DNA of 64,000 nucleotides from Paraphoma chrysanthemicola (Eukaryota > Ascomycota > Dothideomycetes > Pleosporales > Phaeosphaeriaceae): positions 1,922,001 to 1,986,000 of the forward strand of contig JAGMWG010000002.1 in assembly GCA_020744225.1 (NCBI GenBank), given 5' to 3'. Below, piece by piece: positions 31,829-45,200 of this stretch. Below the pieces are notes generated by a model that ran no database searches, was not told the origin of the DNA, and worked only from the letters and a program-made list of their open reading frames with translations. Position numbers and translations under genes: made by a program. Each line of letters begins with the position of its first letter. The stretch's first letter is position 1.

Positions 31829-34357
31829 TCACACACCGATAGTCTTAGTCGTCATCCTACTGGCCGCACTATCAATTTTCCTTCGCCCGTGTGTCTTAGC
31901 AGCACTACTCGTTCTCGTCGTCCCTTGCCGCTGCTTCTCAGTCCTCACGACCCGAGTAGCAGGTCCATACTCACCGTCACCCTCAATATTACGCTCGCCT
32001 TGACGATCTCGATCCCTTTCAAGCCTTGGATGCATCACTTTGTCGTCGCCCGTGCAGGAACCCACCTTCGGCGTGGGTTTTCCCGCACCGTCATATGGCT
32101 GACAGACGCAGACCCTCAACGCATGTCCCGTAAGCGAGCCCCTCGAGCAAGCATTTGAGGTCTCATCATGAGTCGCGCGGATCTTTGTTCCGAGCTGGGC
32201 TGCATGTCTGGCGCGAGGCTCGCTAGGCCCGCGCCGTGTATGCGCATGTGCCGACGGGCGTACTTTGACGCTGGTAGTGTGCCGCTTGTAGAGTGTTCTG
32301 CGTTCCACATGTGCCTTGCTCCTTCCGGACGTGCAGCAGCAGCGTGCGGCTAGGGCAATGTATCGTGACTTGTAGAAACTCACGTCACTTTTCAGGTTGT
32401 GAAGGACGGACCTGGTTGAGCGTCGGCGCTTGTGCTGGGAGCTTACCTTGATTTTCTGGTGATGGAAGTGTCGTGTATGGCTTCGTGGAGTGATGCTGTC
32501 TGATCGAACCACGCCGCCACAGCCTTTCACATTGGGACTAGGATCGATAAGAGACTCACACGAGCTTATTTGAGACTTTTCGGGACGTCGATAGTTATGA
32601 TGGTGCTGCAGGTGAGGTGGAAGCGGGGCAGTGGGTGTGGGAGGCGTAGTCATGGGTACGAGAGTTGGTCTGGCTGGAGGAAGGCATGCTGTTGCGGTGA
32701 GCGTCTGGTGTCCCGGTCCTTTTCCATGTTGAGCTGAGTACAGTCTCGGTGCTGTTGGCGGGCCGCCGTATTCCCATGCCCTTGTCTCGGGAGATGAGCT
32801 GCCGTCGGGTTGTATCAAATTGCCAGAGGGAGAGTAGAACGATATCTTCGGCGTATTATAGTTCGGTTGTACGATTCCTGTCGCTGCAGCTATTGGTAGT
32901 AGAGATGTCAGTGCGGAAGACGTAATGGAGCGTCGTGTAGCTTCTGTGTTAGTTGCTTGTTTTGACTCAGGAGACGCCGAAAGCGATGCCTGACGCTCTA
33001 GCTCTGCCATTTGCGGTGTGAACTATACAGGCATACGCGAGCTCGAGTGACGTGCTTGTTGTGGAGTCTCATACTGAAGGTCAAGATCAACACCAAGCAC
33101 GGTGCCTGAGTAGGACGTGGTCATTGTGCTACCGAAGCTCACACTTCGGCTTATTTCCCTTGCGCGATCATGCCTGGTTAGCGAAGAGGCGCTGAACCTG
33201 GGTACAAGCGCGCCATTTAACGTGTGTCGAGCTGAAGAGCTGCTGTGGTGGCATTCACTCGGGAGCGTTGCGGCTCCAGTAGTGGCACCATCAGAATGCG
33301 CCACATCGCGTGGTTCTTGGGGTACAAGACCCACAGAAGAGACCCGTTCACGCGAGTGCGTTGCAGACGAGGGCTGCAAGAGGTGTGGGACAGAATCGGA
33401 AGTCAAGTCCGGTTCGAAAAGAGGCAGAGACGACTCGAGCAAGGGCGGATAGGTTGCAGCTGAAGCTGAAGCTGGAGTATTTGTCAAGGCAACCTTACGA
33501 TTTCTGGCCTGAGAGTCTGCGACAGACGTGGAGGCAACACTCGAAATTTGGCGCTGCACCTGATTATCCAGGTACGGTGGGCGCTTCTCCAGATTGTGGT
33601 CTGGTTTTCGCTGTTGATATTCGCATGCGTCTGGCTGATCTTCACGGGCCTCGACTGGTGGCCCGTGAGTCATGGAAGACGACCGAGACCGTGTCCGCGA
33701 AGCGGCCCGCACGTTCTGCAAGACACCACGAAAGAAACTTTTGGACCTGTTGCTGTCTGCGGTCCGATCTCCATCGCTAAGCTGTCGTTCTGGAGATTGC
33801 GGCAGCTCTAACCCAATCGATGCTGTTGGCATAGCGGGATCGAAGATCGGACGCAGTCGCCCCCTCTCATGCAACTCTGCACATCCTGCCATTGCCGCAG
33901 TGGCATCATGCTCACAGTGAGCGTCCTCCCGTATTCTCTGTAAGGCATAGCCGTCTAAGCTGTGTGACATACCATGCGTGGCGCGCCTGGGCGAAGAATT
34001 TTCCGCGACTCGTAGAGAGGGAATCCGACCCATGCTGAGCAACGAGGCGCGAGAATTGAGCGTGGAGTATGAGCCCTGCTCAATGATTGTAGCCAGAGGT
34101 GCTCCATTGCTGTGATTCGCTAGCCGAACAGCTTGGTGGTATGGGATGGCACGAGCTCTGGCCTGTTGCTGCTGTCGGCTGTGGTCCGCCTCGACGCCCA
34201 TGGCTTCCGAATGCCTCGTGTAACTATCGTCATGCTGCCTGACGTCCTTCAAAACGCTGGTAGATAGCGTGTCCGTGTCAAGAAAGGCTTTGTAGTACAT
34301 GAATGGATCCTGGAAAGTGGGTTGCAAAACTGGGGCTTGCATGCCCAGCGCATCCAT
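31829..34357 (-). CDS. Serine-rich conserved fungal protein, frame interrupted by one in-frame TAG
   Basis: Minus strand. From ATG 34357 (MDALGMQAPVLQ) the frame runs 444 codons to TAG at 33025-33023. It continues in the same frame, open to 31829, with coding-like sequence (SSALTSLLPIAAATG, ISFYSPSGNLIQP, PLPPHLQHHHNYR, LHNLKSDVSFYKSRYIA). The pieces probably belong to one protein of up to ~840 residues. A 33-nt stretch GTATGC ... GGCAG (33033-33001) could be spliced out to remove the stop and keep frame, reading SSQLERQASLS. That would be shorter than any other intron in this window and it lacks a branch site, so a nonsense mutation or two adjacent genes are alternatives. The last ~130 codons are of low complexity and the true 3' end is uncertain. 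Predicted disordered, function unknown. Confidence 0.55.
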
Positions 34358-37300
34358 CACGACCAGGATTGTGTTGTGTTGTCGATTTTGAATGACGAAC
34401 GCGATGTGCCGGCAGAAGCAATCTTGTCTTTGTTCCTATCTGAGGATCGCTTGACGCCGATTCGAGAGGCCGCCCCTGTCTGTCGCCTAGAGGCTCGAGC
34501 ACCTAGCTCGTGACGGTTCTTAGTGGAAGTGTTCACGGAGTCAGGATTGCGTGGAGCTCAGGTACCCTTCAATGTCGAAGTGTAAGGCAGGTGCATTTGA
34601 TCCCGGTCAACCACCCGGGCCGTGGCGATGCTCGGACGCAGAGTAGCGGAGGCAGGCATTGGTTGGAACATTTTCCCGACGTTTAGCTCTTTCTAAACTG
34701 GTACCCAGTGCTGCACCCGAAGTGCTTGTCTGAAACAGCAATTGCGACCCTCTGTAGCCATCGTGGGATCTGCACTGCGGCCATACTAGTTGTAACCGAA
34801 AGAATCTGAAGCGGCTGCCTCGGTAGCCCAACAACACGCAGTAGAGGGAAATCGCCGAAGGCAGAAATATATCCCGATATAGTAGCTTGCACAAGCGCAT
34901 GGACTGCTGTCCTCGACCTACTGGTTCTCCTTGTCCTGGATTTCGCTCACTATTGCCCAGAACAGCGCCTCATGCAGACGAGCCAATGCGAACAGATCAC
35001 GACTGCAAATCTGACACGATACCCAACAAGAGCCCTGGTTTGGCTCCATAGGTACAAGGTGCGTGTGAAAACCTGATGCAGTAGGGTCGACATTATCAGT
35101 GTCACAATTCCCGAGTCAACGGTACTGTGAAGCACGAGGCACATTTTGCGTAGATCCAGTAGTTGTTGACTGTGCCGTATGTCTGCACATTGTGATTCCG
35201 GTGAGTCGTCGTGATCAAGGTGCATCTGAATGCTACAGAGCTAGCGCCTTCAGAGTAACCTTTTGGAGATTAAGCCTCCCTCAGCCTTGGAAAGTCGGCA
35301 GAGGGTGATGTCTACGACGAGCGCCCACTCGCGAGGAATGGTCGGAGTCTATTTTTCCTTTTTTGAAGGAGTCGAGGCATCGTCAAGGTTCGATGCGGAC
35401 AATGAGGTGATTTAGCGCCGCTTTTGACTGGGTCTCAGCGCTCGAACGACGCAAATAATTGCCCCATTTCTCCTCAAGGGCGAGACTGTGGGTCCGATGC
35501 AATCTAGGAGAGCGGAACTCTACGATGCGCGCGTGTAGATCTCGTGAGGGGTTGTCAAGGCGGGACCTAGGGCGGAACATGATTGGGATATGCCTGGCCT
35601 TACTGCCTATCAAGCCTGTAGTCATCTTGCGCTATGTTTTGCCATGCGGATAGAAGGCGCGGCTCGTGCGGACGAAGGTGCATCGTGCGAGTATGCAAGG
35701 CCAGGCATGCGGGCTCTGATTGGTCATGACAAGGTGTGCACAGCGCCACTGCACGCGTATCTGGCGATGCAAGTGCTAGCTCCAATGCAGACGAGATAGA
35801 GATGCTACGGCAGGGACCAGTCCCAGCTTTGGGTGACGTGATGACCAACGGTCAACTTCGATGCTCGATCAAGGCTGCCGGCACGGCGACTGTTTGTAGT
35901 CGGCCACACTCACTCAGCTGGTGAACGTCGACTTTGACAAGTTGTACCTATTGCCCCTAGTTTCTGTTGATTTTCGTGGCGTCTGGGGGCTCATACGGCA
36001 GCGAGCTTCTAGAAGGCGTGCAAGCCTGCATCTGGGCCGTATTTCGCTTCGCCAACGAGCGTTTTCGACTGCGACCGAAAAAGCCCTTTGATCACAACTG
36101 CAAAGGCCGATGTGGGAAGTGATCGCCGCTGGGGCCACCGTCCAAGGGCTTTATATCTGCGGAGACAGGTTGGTGTGTTCCAATGTTAAATGCCAACTCG
36201 AATAGTCGACGCATGTTGCTCGCTCGAGCAGTGTGATCGATCGCCTCCTCATTGACAAAAAGGCTCTAGACGACCCGTTCGAAACGGAGTTCCCTGCAGA
36301 TTACTTCTCGACTGTATTCCGATAGTACGCCTCGTCGAGATTGGTTCCTTGACTCTTTCGATATTCGAGGCCGAAAGTCGTAAGTTTCGTGCCGCTCACA
36401 GGCCGATCATGATCAGAGTTCCATTGAATGTCAATACATCCTAGGCATGACCTGCCCACACCGTTTTCGCGTACCGAGAGTCCTTGTAGATTGGCCTGTA
36501 GCTAAGGTCTATAGCGAGTCGGAAAAATACGGGCTAGACAACCCTATTAGCTGTATCGGTTTTCAATACACAAATTCTTGCAGCCCGCCCGGTGTATTGG
36601 TCGCACATCCCAGCCATTGCTGACAAGATAGTGCTAAGAAGAACTACGACAACGTCGGATCGGTACTGTAGCTCTGCTCACTCATCCTGCCCACAAGCGC
36701 TGATGTCCGTCAGCCAGGCTGCTGGGACGCTGGCGAGTCTGTTGTCCTGATCCAGCGGCCCGATATGCGCCTAAACACGATTCTTACAATTGCCAATTGG
36801 GCAAGCATTGGTCAATCCTGCATCAAAAGGATCAGAAGCAAATTTCTAGTTCGGTGGAAGAGCGGTAAGCGAGCTTGTGCACCGACGCTGAGTAGCGTAG
36901 GTTTTCCTCGGAGCAAATCAGAGTGGCAATCGTTTAGGTAGACGCCCGCCGTTGCTGCACGAACCACGCATGCGAGAGACAGCGTGACCCTGGCCATACC
37001 AAACATCGGCGACTACCGAGCGCCTGACAGCGGGGCTTGCAAGAATTCCTAGTGTATGCCGGCTGCATGAGGGTGGGCGTTGACGGGCGGGCGCATCGGT
37101 CCGAATCTTTGATGTGCTTCTTGCAGGGTAGAGGTCTCAGTCTATCCCGCTCCTTCATCGTTGTGGCGTATACACCTGGCGTCCACTCCACGGATGGGTG
37201 AGATTTCGATAGCTGTCCATCACATGGCGTTAAGCTAGGAGATTTTGCTCTACCAGACCGTCTTGAGAAGGATATAAACCTGCGAAGCATCCAGCACGAG

Positions 37301-37387
37301 CTTCGTAACGCTTCTCGCTGCTCCAGCACTAGTCCCATTGCAACTCTATCATCGCGTTGAGGACTCGTGAGATTCCAGATATCGAAC
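34358..37387. other. Long gene-poor stretch
   Basis: 3.0 kb with no frame over about 100 codons that shows a family feature, and no tRNA-like or transposon-like structure that I could see. It includes the 5' flanks of both neighbouring genes, which are divergent. Confidence 0.45.
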
Positions 37388-38047
37388 ATGGGAGCACCCC
37401 TGGCTCAAAGCGCGGATAAGAAAGACCTCTTTGCCCGCCTTGGTCTAACCGAACAGACTCATAAGATTCTCCTGGTAAGGGACCGCGCAAGCCTTCATTT
37501 CCAGCTTACTAACATGCCGTGCGTAAACAGCAAGAGGCTCAGCTCGCCAGGGACAGCTTGAGCAGAAATCCAGTCAATTTGACCGAACAATCCAGACAAC
37601 GACCACCTCGTGAACCCTATAAGTGGGACGAGATTTCCGAGACAGCAAAGCATCGAGAAATCTTGACAATTGTCAATAATGCGCCGCCGCACACGAGGTA
37701 CTACTACGAGCAGGGTCGATACTACAATGTCAACGAAGAGAACTGGGTGGCTAGATGGTATCTCTGGCACAGCTTCCGTTATAGGTCAGTACGTTTAGCA
37801 GCAAAGTCTTACTGTACTGACAGGCCGGTCCAGGGATAATAGAGAATCAAGGTCCAAAACTACCACGAGCAGCGAAAACGACGGCTACGCAGGTGAGTAT
37901 CTCCATGCAGAGATGGCTGCACCCTCGGTGTAAAATAAGAACCACACAAATTAACGTATGCTAGGAGTCTCAGCGTCCTATGCTGGCGGCAGTGTTGGCG
38001 GTCGCGGCTACTACGATGCAGCCCGTGGAGAATATAGAAGCCATTGA
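37388..38047 (+). CDS. Small four-exon conserved-looking protein of unknown function
   Basis: Exons 37388-37474, 37531-37784, 37834-37892 and 37965-38047; introns of 56, 49 and 72 nt, each GT-AG with TACTAAC/TACTGAC-like sites in the first two. The join gives 160 residues beginning MGAPLAQSADKKDLFARLG and ending ARGEYRSH. The middle is charged and aromatic (YKWDEISETAKHREIL, HTRYYYEQGRYYNVNEENWV, ARWYLWHSFRYR); the tail is Gly/Ser/Tyr-rich. No signal peptide or membrane helix. No family recognised. The unbroken frame across four exons is the main evidence that it is real. Confidence 0.72.
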
Positions 38048-39421
38048 TGGGAGTGTGCTCGCCCGCTCATGGAAGGAAGAACCTGACCGTCGACGGCATC
38101 TCTTTCTGTAGATGTTCCGGTGCCTCGAATTCGGATCCAGACACCAGACCGTGGAATTCAAGCCGGTGCTGCATACTTTCCGGTGGTGACATGAATGGTA
38201 ACGCTGTTTCCTATTTATTGAATGCTCTGTATATCTTAATGTTCTGTACTACAAAGTCTGGAGATTGAAGGTCCAGCATACCTTCGCTTGCCGACTGCTT
38301 CGGCCAATTTTGAAAATTTCAATGCCTGAAATTGCACATTCGCTCCTGCCGATGTTTGCTCAATCCCATTGATGGACGGCAGGTGTTCACCTGCCGTTAT
38401 TGTTGAAAATAACCACGACGTATGTTCGGGCTCGAAAGAGAGACTTTAGGAACTGAGGTCGGGCGGTGGGGCTATCTAGTATTCAATGCGCATACACGCT
38501 GCGCTAGCGATTAGCCTAGACAGGCACAATGCACTTCGGAGGTTCTTGCGGCCCAACGAACAGATTGAAGACGGCGACAAGTGAAAGCCTGCCCTCCCAA
38601 ACAGACTAGTGCAAATGTAATGGTGGCGAACATTGAAACAAGGCACCAATCACCGATACAGCTTCAAGTCAAGGTGAGTAAATGCTCAATAATGAGATGC
38701 ACATTACTAGACGCTGGTGTCACGGAACATGCGAGAAGCTGGCCCGCTCTCTTGACATGTCGATCATCGCGAGCTTGCGTCAAGATCGCCGACCATAAAT
38801 GCACAATGAGGAGAAAGCTGTCCTATCGGAACTCTCTTCCGCCTCGGGCTTGTCATTGGACGAGTCCTCTGAGCTAATTACTGACTCGACTGCTGTTGTG
38901 ATGTTGTCTTGTGAGGATCTTGTTCATGTATTCTGCATCGTCGCAACGTAGTGAGCAACAAGCATAAGGCTATCAGGGTCTACTTGGGCTCTGACGTCTG
39001 CACAACTCGCTTCATACATGATGATACGCAGGCGCCCAAACTTGAAAATGGTTGACGACAATAAGTGGTGCGTGGTGCGACAACGGTGCAGAGTCGATGG
39101 TAATGGCTGCTACTTCAGGATGTAGGTCGACGTTGGTGGCGCTCGCTTCCCAGGCCGAGGATAACGGGACTCGCTTCCAGCCCTGTACTGTAAAACCGAT
39201 CTTTGACTCGCGCAAGTGGCTTGCGTCTACTGCGATCGAATGAAACTCGGCAGTGGCACAAATATTGAAGAAGAGAAAGCACGATAACTTCTTGTCGTTT
39301 TATGATTGCCGGGAGTGTCCAGCAGGTGATGATCTATGTGGCTCCGTCCGCTGAACGCCATCGCTATGCAGGAAAAGAGAAATTTTTGTCAGGATCAAGA
39401 AGAGTGAGGCTGGGCCTAGCC
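38048..39421. other. Intergenic (convergent), no gene seen
   Basis: 1.4 kb between the 3' ends of the small four-exon gene and TFB1. Short frames only. Confidence 0.5.
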
Positions 39422-41423
39422 TCATGTTGCACTCAAAGCGCCGGCCAGGCTGTACTGCTCTTCTAGTGCTTTCTGGTACTGTGTTCTTGCCGTGTTGATA
39501 GCCCGAAGGAGAGGCTCGACGACTTGATTGACAGCCTTGGCCCCGCCCTTGATATTAGCAGGGTCGAACTTCTTCTTCTTACCAGATCGTTGGTTGTAAG
39601 CTTCCACTTCCCGCCGGTATCGTTCCGCTATGGCAGCGCGATCCGCCTCTGCAGCATCGGCGACGGCTTTGATTCGATCAAGAGACTTGTCCAGGGTCTC
39701 AATAAGCCTCGCGACTTCACCGGCGCGATCGGCATCTCCAGAATGGAAGACCGCCCAGAAATAGTGCAGGAATTCCACCGTCGTGTTGTGTGTCATTGTC
39801 AAATTGTCCAGAACAGTTTCAGAAATGGCGAGTTTCTTCGCTTGCTCGCTGATGGACACGGTTCTAGAAGCAGTGTAGTCATCATCGTGCAGATGGCGCT
39901 TCCTTATGGCTGAGATGATCTGCGATGTGGCTGCGTTTCTTGACGACTTACTACCTACCTTTCTCTTCTTCTGTGGTGCAGCCTGATCCTCATCACTGCT
40001 GCTATCGTCATTGACTCCCAGTGTTGTCTGGAAGTCGACCCCCGCAGCTTTGGTTTGGTTGGCATTGAGGATCCCAAAGTCTTGCTGTAATGTCGACAAA
40101 GCCTGAGCTGGGGTACGTTTCGAGTATGCCGCGGCACTGGTTGACGATTGCACGCTCTGTCCAGCGGAGAAAAACTTGCTTTGGTCTTGGACCTTGAGCA
40201 CTACCCGGTTATCGTCATCTGCGAGCTGGAGATCGCGTAATTGCAGCTCCTTGTATGTTTCTTCGTCGACACCAACAGGCGCATGGCGATCGGCATCAGA
40301 GTGCGGTACATCTTTTAGCATCTTCTCGCTCATGCGATTTAACACGCGTAGAATGGGTGCTTTCTCGTAATTGGCTGGGTTCATGGTGAAGTCGGGTCGA
40401 TTGCCCTGCTTCTGACTGTGGTTTTGCTCGTTGCCTTCTATGTTGATGAAGAGTGGTAGAGAATCCATCTGCTCCTGCGAGTCGACGACGGCTTCATCAT
40501 ATTGTAGGTATTTGTCGAGCTTTGGATCAAGCACGTCCTGCTCCCTTATGCGTTCGCCTTTGAGTTTCTTCATCAACCGACTGTGGAAAAATCTTTCCCA
40601 GAAATCCGTTTCGGTCAACCCTGGCACGTTTTCGTTATACGCCTTCTGCACTACTGGGTGCTGTCGGAAGAGCAGTTCGATCTGCTCCTTGGTCAGACTC
40701 AGCATCAGCGCTCCGTTGACAGTCTTGCTCTTGATGACCGAGAGAACGTTGTATGTCCCTGTTGCCTGAGATCGTTCCGTAGCGTGCGATCGGAGCATGT
40801 GGACCCGTGTGGACCAGAACTGGTTTGAGAACTGGCCAAGCGATACTGATTCGGGCTTTTCTGCCAGCGCTCTGTCAAAGCGTTGGCGCAGAGAGGGATT
40901 CGTATTCAGGAGCGACATCTGAAGGTCCAGGTTGGCCAGCAGCTTCGCGTCGTCGTAGGGCTCCTCATTGTCCTTGGACGCAGCGGTCACCGTCTGGGCC
41001 ATAGCCATGGCTGCGGACGCGCCATCTCCAGTCGGACCGGCAGGGGGAGCAGGACTCGGCGCTGCTTGTGTCTTGAAAGCTTCTATCCACTTCCGCAAGT
41101 GACCTGTGATGGTCTGCTGGTCATCGCGTGCAGCGGCCGACGTGAAGGTGAGGGTGAAGTTGCCCGGCTGGGAAGCTGTGTCTGGGACGACAATCTTGAT
41201 AGAGGCTTTGGCAGAGGTGGCGGGCGTCTGCTGGAGGTCTGGACATGTCAGTCATGTATGCGTCCTCGCAGGCAGCATGCATGCACATACTGCCAATGTC
41301 TGCAATGTTTATCGACAGCGGCGGAGCAGCTCCGCTGACAGACTTCCACGACACCGTCGTACCGTCTGCGGATACCGTGACCGTGCCATCCTGCTTCTTA
41401 TACTGGGCGGCTGCGCTGGACAT
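39422..41423 (-). CDS. TFB1: TFIIH core subunit TFB1 (p62/GTF2H1)
   Basis: Two minus-strand exons, 41423-41291 and 41238-39422, with a 52-nt intron (GTATGT ... TGTCCAG); 649 residues. The N-terminal ~105 residues form the PH-like domain (MSSAAAQYKKQDGTVTVS ... GNLQQTPATSAKASIKIVV ... TFTSAAARDDQQ), closing with LRKWIEAFK. Two BSD domains follow at about 141-196 (LSLGQF-type block SLGQFSNQFWSTR) and 228-273 (LTETDFWERFFHSRLMKK). The C-terminal half carries the helical region AEADRAAIAERYRREVEAYNQ. TFB1 anchors the TFIIH core for transcription initiation and nucleotide-excision repair; the PH domain binds acidic activators and Rad4/TFIIE. Divergent from KGD1, sharing a 0.8-kb promoter region. 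Confidence 0.95.
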
Positions 41424-42217
41424 GCTGGGTGGAGGGCGCAGGTCGACCAGGCTATGGATGTGAGGCTCAAATCACTTGCAAGGCATCATGTTAGCGGGGG
41501 CTAAGCCCAATGCGGCTTCCCCGCAAAGCGCGTTCTCCCGTGATCTCTCCAATCTCACATACCAGCCCTGATGCTTGCTGTTCAACAGCACCTGCATCTG
41601 GGGCTACTTCGCAAGAGTCTCACGATGCCATGGCTGCTCGGATAAAGAGTCCTCTGCGTTGCACGGAAACATCCGGCCCTTCCGCCAAGCCGCACGGAAC
41701 GTACTTGACGCAGCGGATACGTTTCCGTCCCATGATTCTCGACCAACGTCAGAGCGCGTCGTTCTGAGGCGCAGGTGGCTGCGTGCCGTTTACATAAAGA
41801 GTACGCTGCCATTGGCTGGTATTCGCTGGTCCCATGGTCTGTGGATGCTGTCACTCGTCACGGCGAGGACTTCGCAGTCAGTCGCTCAGCGTCATGGCGA
41901 CGGTGAAGATGGAGCGTGATGAGCCGGACTGAGGACGCTGGCAGAATTGAGAATTGATTGCAGCCCAAGCACAGTCGTAGATGGAGTGTTTGAGGCATTT
42001 CTCACCAGCGAGTCACAGCGGAGTCCTCGAAAAGCTTCGACTAGCCGCGGAGCCGCTAGCCCGACACGGAGGCCCTCACAGTGACATTGCATGCTTGTCC
42101 TCGCACATCCGCCTGCATTGCACTACACACTGCTTACACAGAAGCAGCTTCTGTCCTCCGCCATCCGCTTGGATGACCGCCATCCTCTCCTCCGCAACCT
42201 CCTAATACCACCACACT
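41424..42217. other. Divergent promoter region TFB1/KGD1
   Basis: 794 bp between two divergent start codons. No gene supported; no regulatory motif that I would assign. Confidence 0.55.
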
Positions 42218-45200
42218 ATGCTGCGCATCCCTCTGCGCCAGTGCGCCCGGCAGCTCCAGAGCTCGCCTCGCGCGACCCTCTCGACACTCGCCGCCTCGCC
42301 CGCGCGGACCGCCCTCCAGACATGCCGCCGCCCGTTGGCGCTGTCACAGCGACGCAAATATGCCATTGCCGCAGAAGAGACCAGTAAAGGCGTGGTGCGT
42401 GAGCCCTGTGACGCAGACGCGAAGTTTTTCGGAGCCACAGCTAACAATGACCGCATAGGACGCCAACGACTCGTTCCTCCAGGGCAACACGGCCAACTAT
42501 GTCGATGAGATGTACATGCAGTGGAAGCGCGACCCTTCCAGCGTGCACGTGTCATGGCAGGTCTACTTCCGCAACATGGAGTCTGGCGACATGCCCGTCT
42601 CGCAGGCCTTCCAGCCGCCGCCCACGCTCATCGCTCCCCACGGCGGCATTGGGCCCGACTTCAAGCCAGGAATGGGCATGGCCTCCAGCGAGGGCTCCGA
42701 TGTCATGAACCACTTGAAGGTGCAGCTGCTCGTCCGCGCGTACCAGGCCCGAGGACACCACAAGGCCCGCATCGACCCGCTGGGAATCCGCATTGAGGCG
42801 GAACAGTTCGGGTACAGCAAGCCCCGCGAGCTCGAGCTGTCACATTACAACTTCACCGAGAAGGATCTGGACCAGGAGATCGAGCTTGGACCCGGCATTC
42901 TTCCCCGATTCAAGACGGAGCAGCGCAAGAAGATGACCCTGCGGGAAATTATTGATGCCTGCGAGCGCCTCTATTGCGGCTCGTATGGCGTCGAGTACAT
43001 CCACATTCCTGACCGAGAGCAGTGCGACTGGCTCCGTGAGCGCCTTGAGATCCCGCAACCGTTCAAGTACTCCGTCGACGAGAAGCGCCGCATCCTCGAC
43101 CGTCTCATCTGGGGCACCAACTTCGAAGCCTTCCTCGCGACTAAATACCCCAACGACAAGCGTTTCGGTCTCGAGGGCGGTGAGAGTTTGATTCCTGGTA
43201 TGAAGGCGCTTATCGACCGCAGCGTCGACTACGGCGTCAAGGACATTGTCATTGGCATGCCCCATCGTGGCCGTCTCAATGTGCTCTCCAACGTCGTCAG
43301 GAAGCCCAACGAGTCCATCTTCAGCGAATTTGCAGGAACAGCCGAACCCACCGACGAAGGCTCTGGTGATGTCAAGTACCACTTGGGCATGAACTTTGAG
43401 CGCCCCACACCTTCCGGAAAGCGCGTGCAGCTCTCTTTGGTCGCCAACCCGTCCCATCTCGAGGCCGAGGACCCAGTCGTTCTCGGCAAGACCCGCGCCA
43501 TCCTACACTACAACAACGATGAGAAGGAGGCTCGCAGCGCCATGGGCATTTTGCTCCACGGTGACGCTGCATTTGCTGGACAAGGTATCGTGTACGAGAC
43601 AATGGGCTTTCACTCATTGCCTAGCTACCACACTGGAGGCACGATCCACATCATCGTCAACAACCAGATCGGATTCACGACCGACCCCCGTTTCTCTCGA
43701 TCCACCCCGTACTGCTCTGATATTGCCAAGGCCATCGACGCACCTGTGTTCCATGTGAATGGTGATGATGTCGAGGCGCTTAACTTCGTGTGCCAGCTTG
43801 CAGCCGACTTCCGCGCTGAGTTCAAGAAGGACGTTGTCATTGATATGGTCTGCTACCGCAAGTCTGGTCACAATGAAACCGACCAGCCCTTCTTCACCCA
43901 GCCTCTGATGTACAAGAAGATCGCCGAACAACCGCTTACTCTCGACATCTACACCAAGAAGCTCCTCGAGGAGAAGACATTCACCAAGGAGGACATTGAC
44001 GAGCACAAGGCTTGGGTGTGGGGAATGCTCGACGAAAGCTTCAATCGCAGCAAGGACTATCAGCCATCAGCAAAAGAATGGCTTACATCTGCCTGGAATG
44101 GCTTCAAGTCGCCCAAGGAGCTTGCCACCGAGGTTCTTCCTCATCTGCCGACCGCAGTAGAGGCATCGCAATTACAGCACATTGCGGAGAAAATCGGTGG
44201 TGCGCCAGACAACTTCACAGTGCACCGCAACCTCAAGCGTATTCTTGCTGGCCGAACAAAGACTGTGACGGAGGGCAAGAACATCGACATGGCTACCGCG
44301 GAAGCATTGGCATTCGGTACGCTCTGTATGGAAGGCCACCATGTCCGCGTGTCTGGCCAGGATGTTGAGCGTGGAACGTTTTCTCAGCGCCATGCTGTGC
44401 TCCACGACCAAGAGACTGAGAAGACATACACCCCATTGCAGCACCTTGCCGATGATCAGGCTACCTTTGTCATCTCCAACTCGTCCCTTAGCGAGTACGG
44501 AGTGTAAGTTTTTATTTCCCACTCCCTTTTGCAGAGCTAACATCTGTGCAGGCTCGGCTTCGAATATGGTTACTCTCTATCCTCGCCCAATGCTCTTGTC
44601 ATGTGGGAGGCTCAGTTCGGTGATTTCGCGAACACCGCACAAGTCATTATTGATCAGTTTGTGGCTTCTGGTGAAGTCAAGTGGCTGCAGCGTTCCGGCC
44701 TTGTCATGAGCTTGCCTCACGGTTACGACGGCCAAGGACCCGAGCATTCCTCTGGTCGCATGGAGCGCTACTTGCAACTCGTCAATGAAGACCCACGTAT
44801 CTTCCCATCTCCCGACAAGCTTGACCGCCAGCACCAGGACTGCAACATCCAGATCGCCTATTGCACAAAGCCGTCCAACTACTTCCATCTGCTGCGTCGC
44901 CAAATGAACCGCCAGTTCCGCAAGCCGTTGATCCTCTTCTTCTCCAAGTCGCTCCTTCGCCACCCGTTGGCTCGCTCCAGCTTGGATGAATTCACCGACG
45001 AATCACACTTCCAGTGGATCATCGAGGATCCAGCACATGCCAGTGGCGAGATCGGTTCCCATGAGGAGATCAACCGCGTTGTTCTCTGCACTGGTCAGGT
45101 CTATGCGGCCCTTGTCAAGGAGCGTGAGACCCGTGGTCTCAAAGACGTTGCCATCACGCGCCTTGAGCAACTCAATCCCTTCCCATGGCAACAACTCAAG

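Noticed and set aside
42840..43457. 205-codon minus-strand frame inside KGD1
   Set aside because: Antisense shadow of a strongly codon-biased gene.
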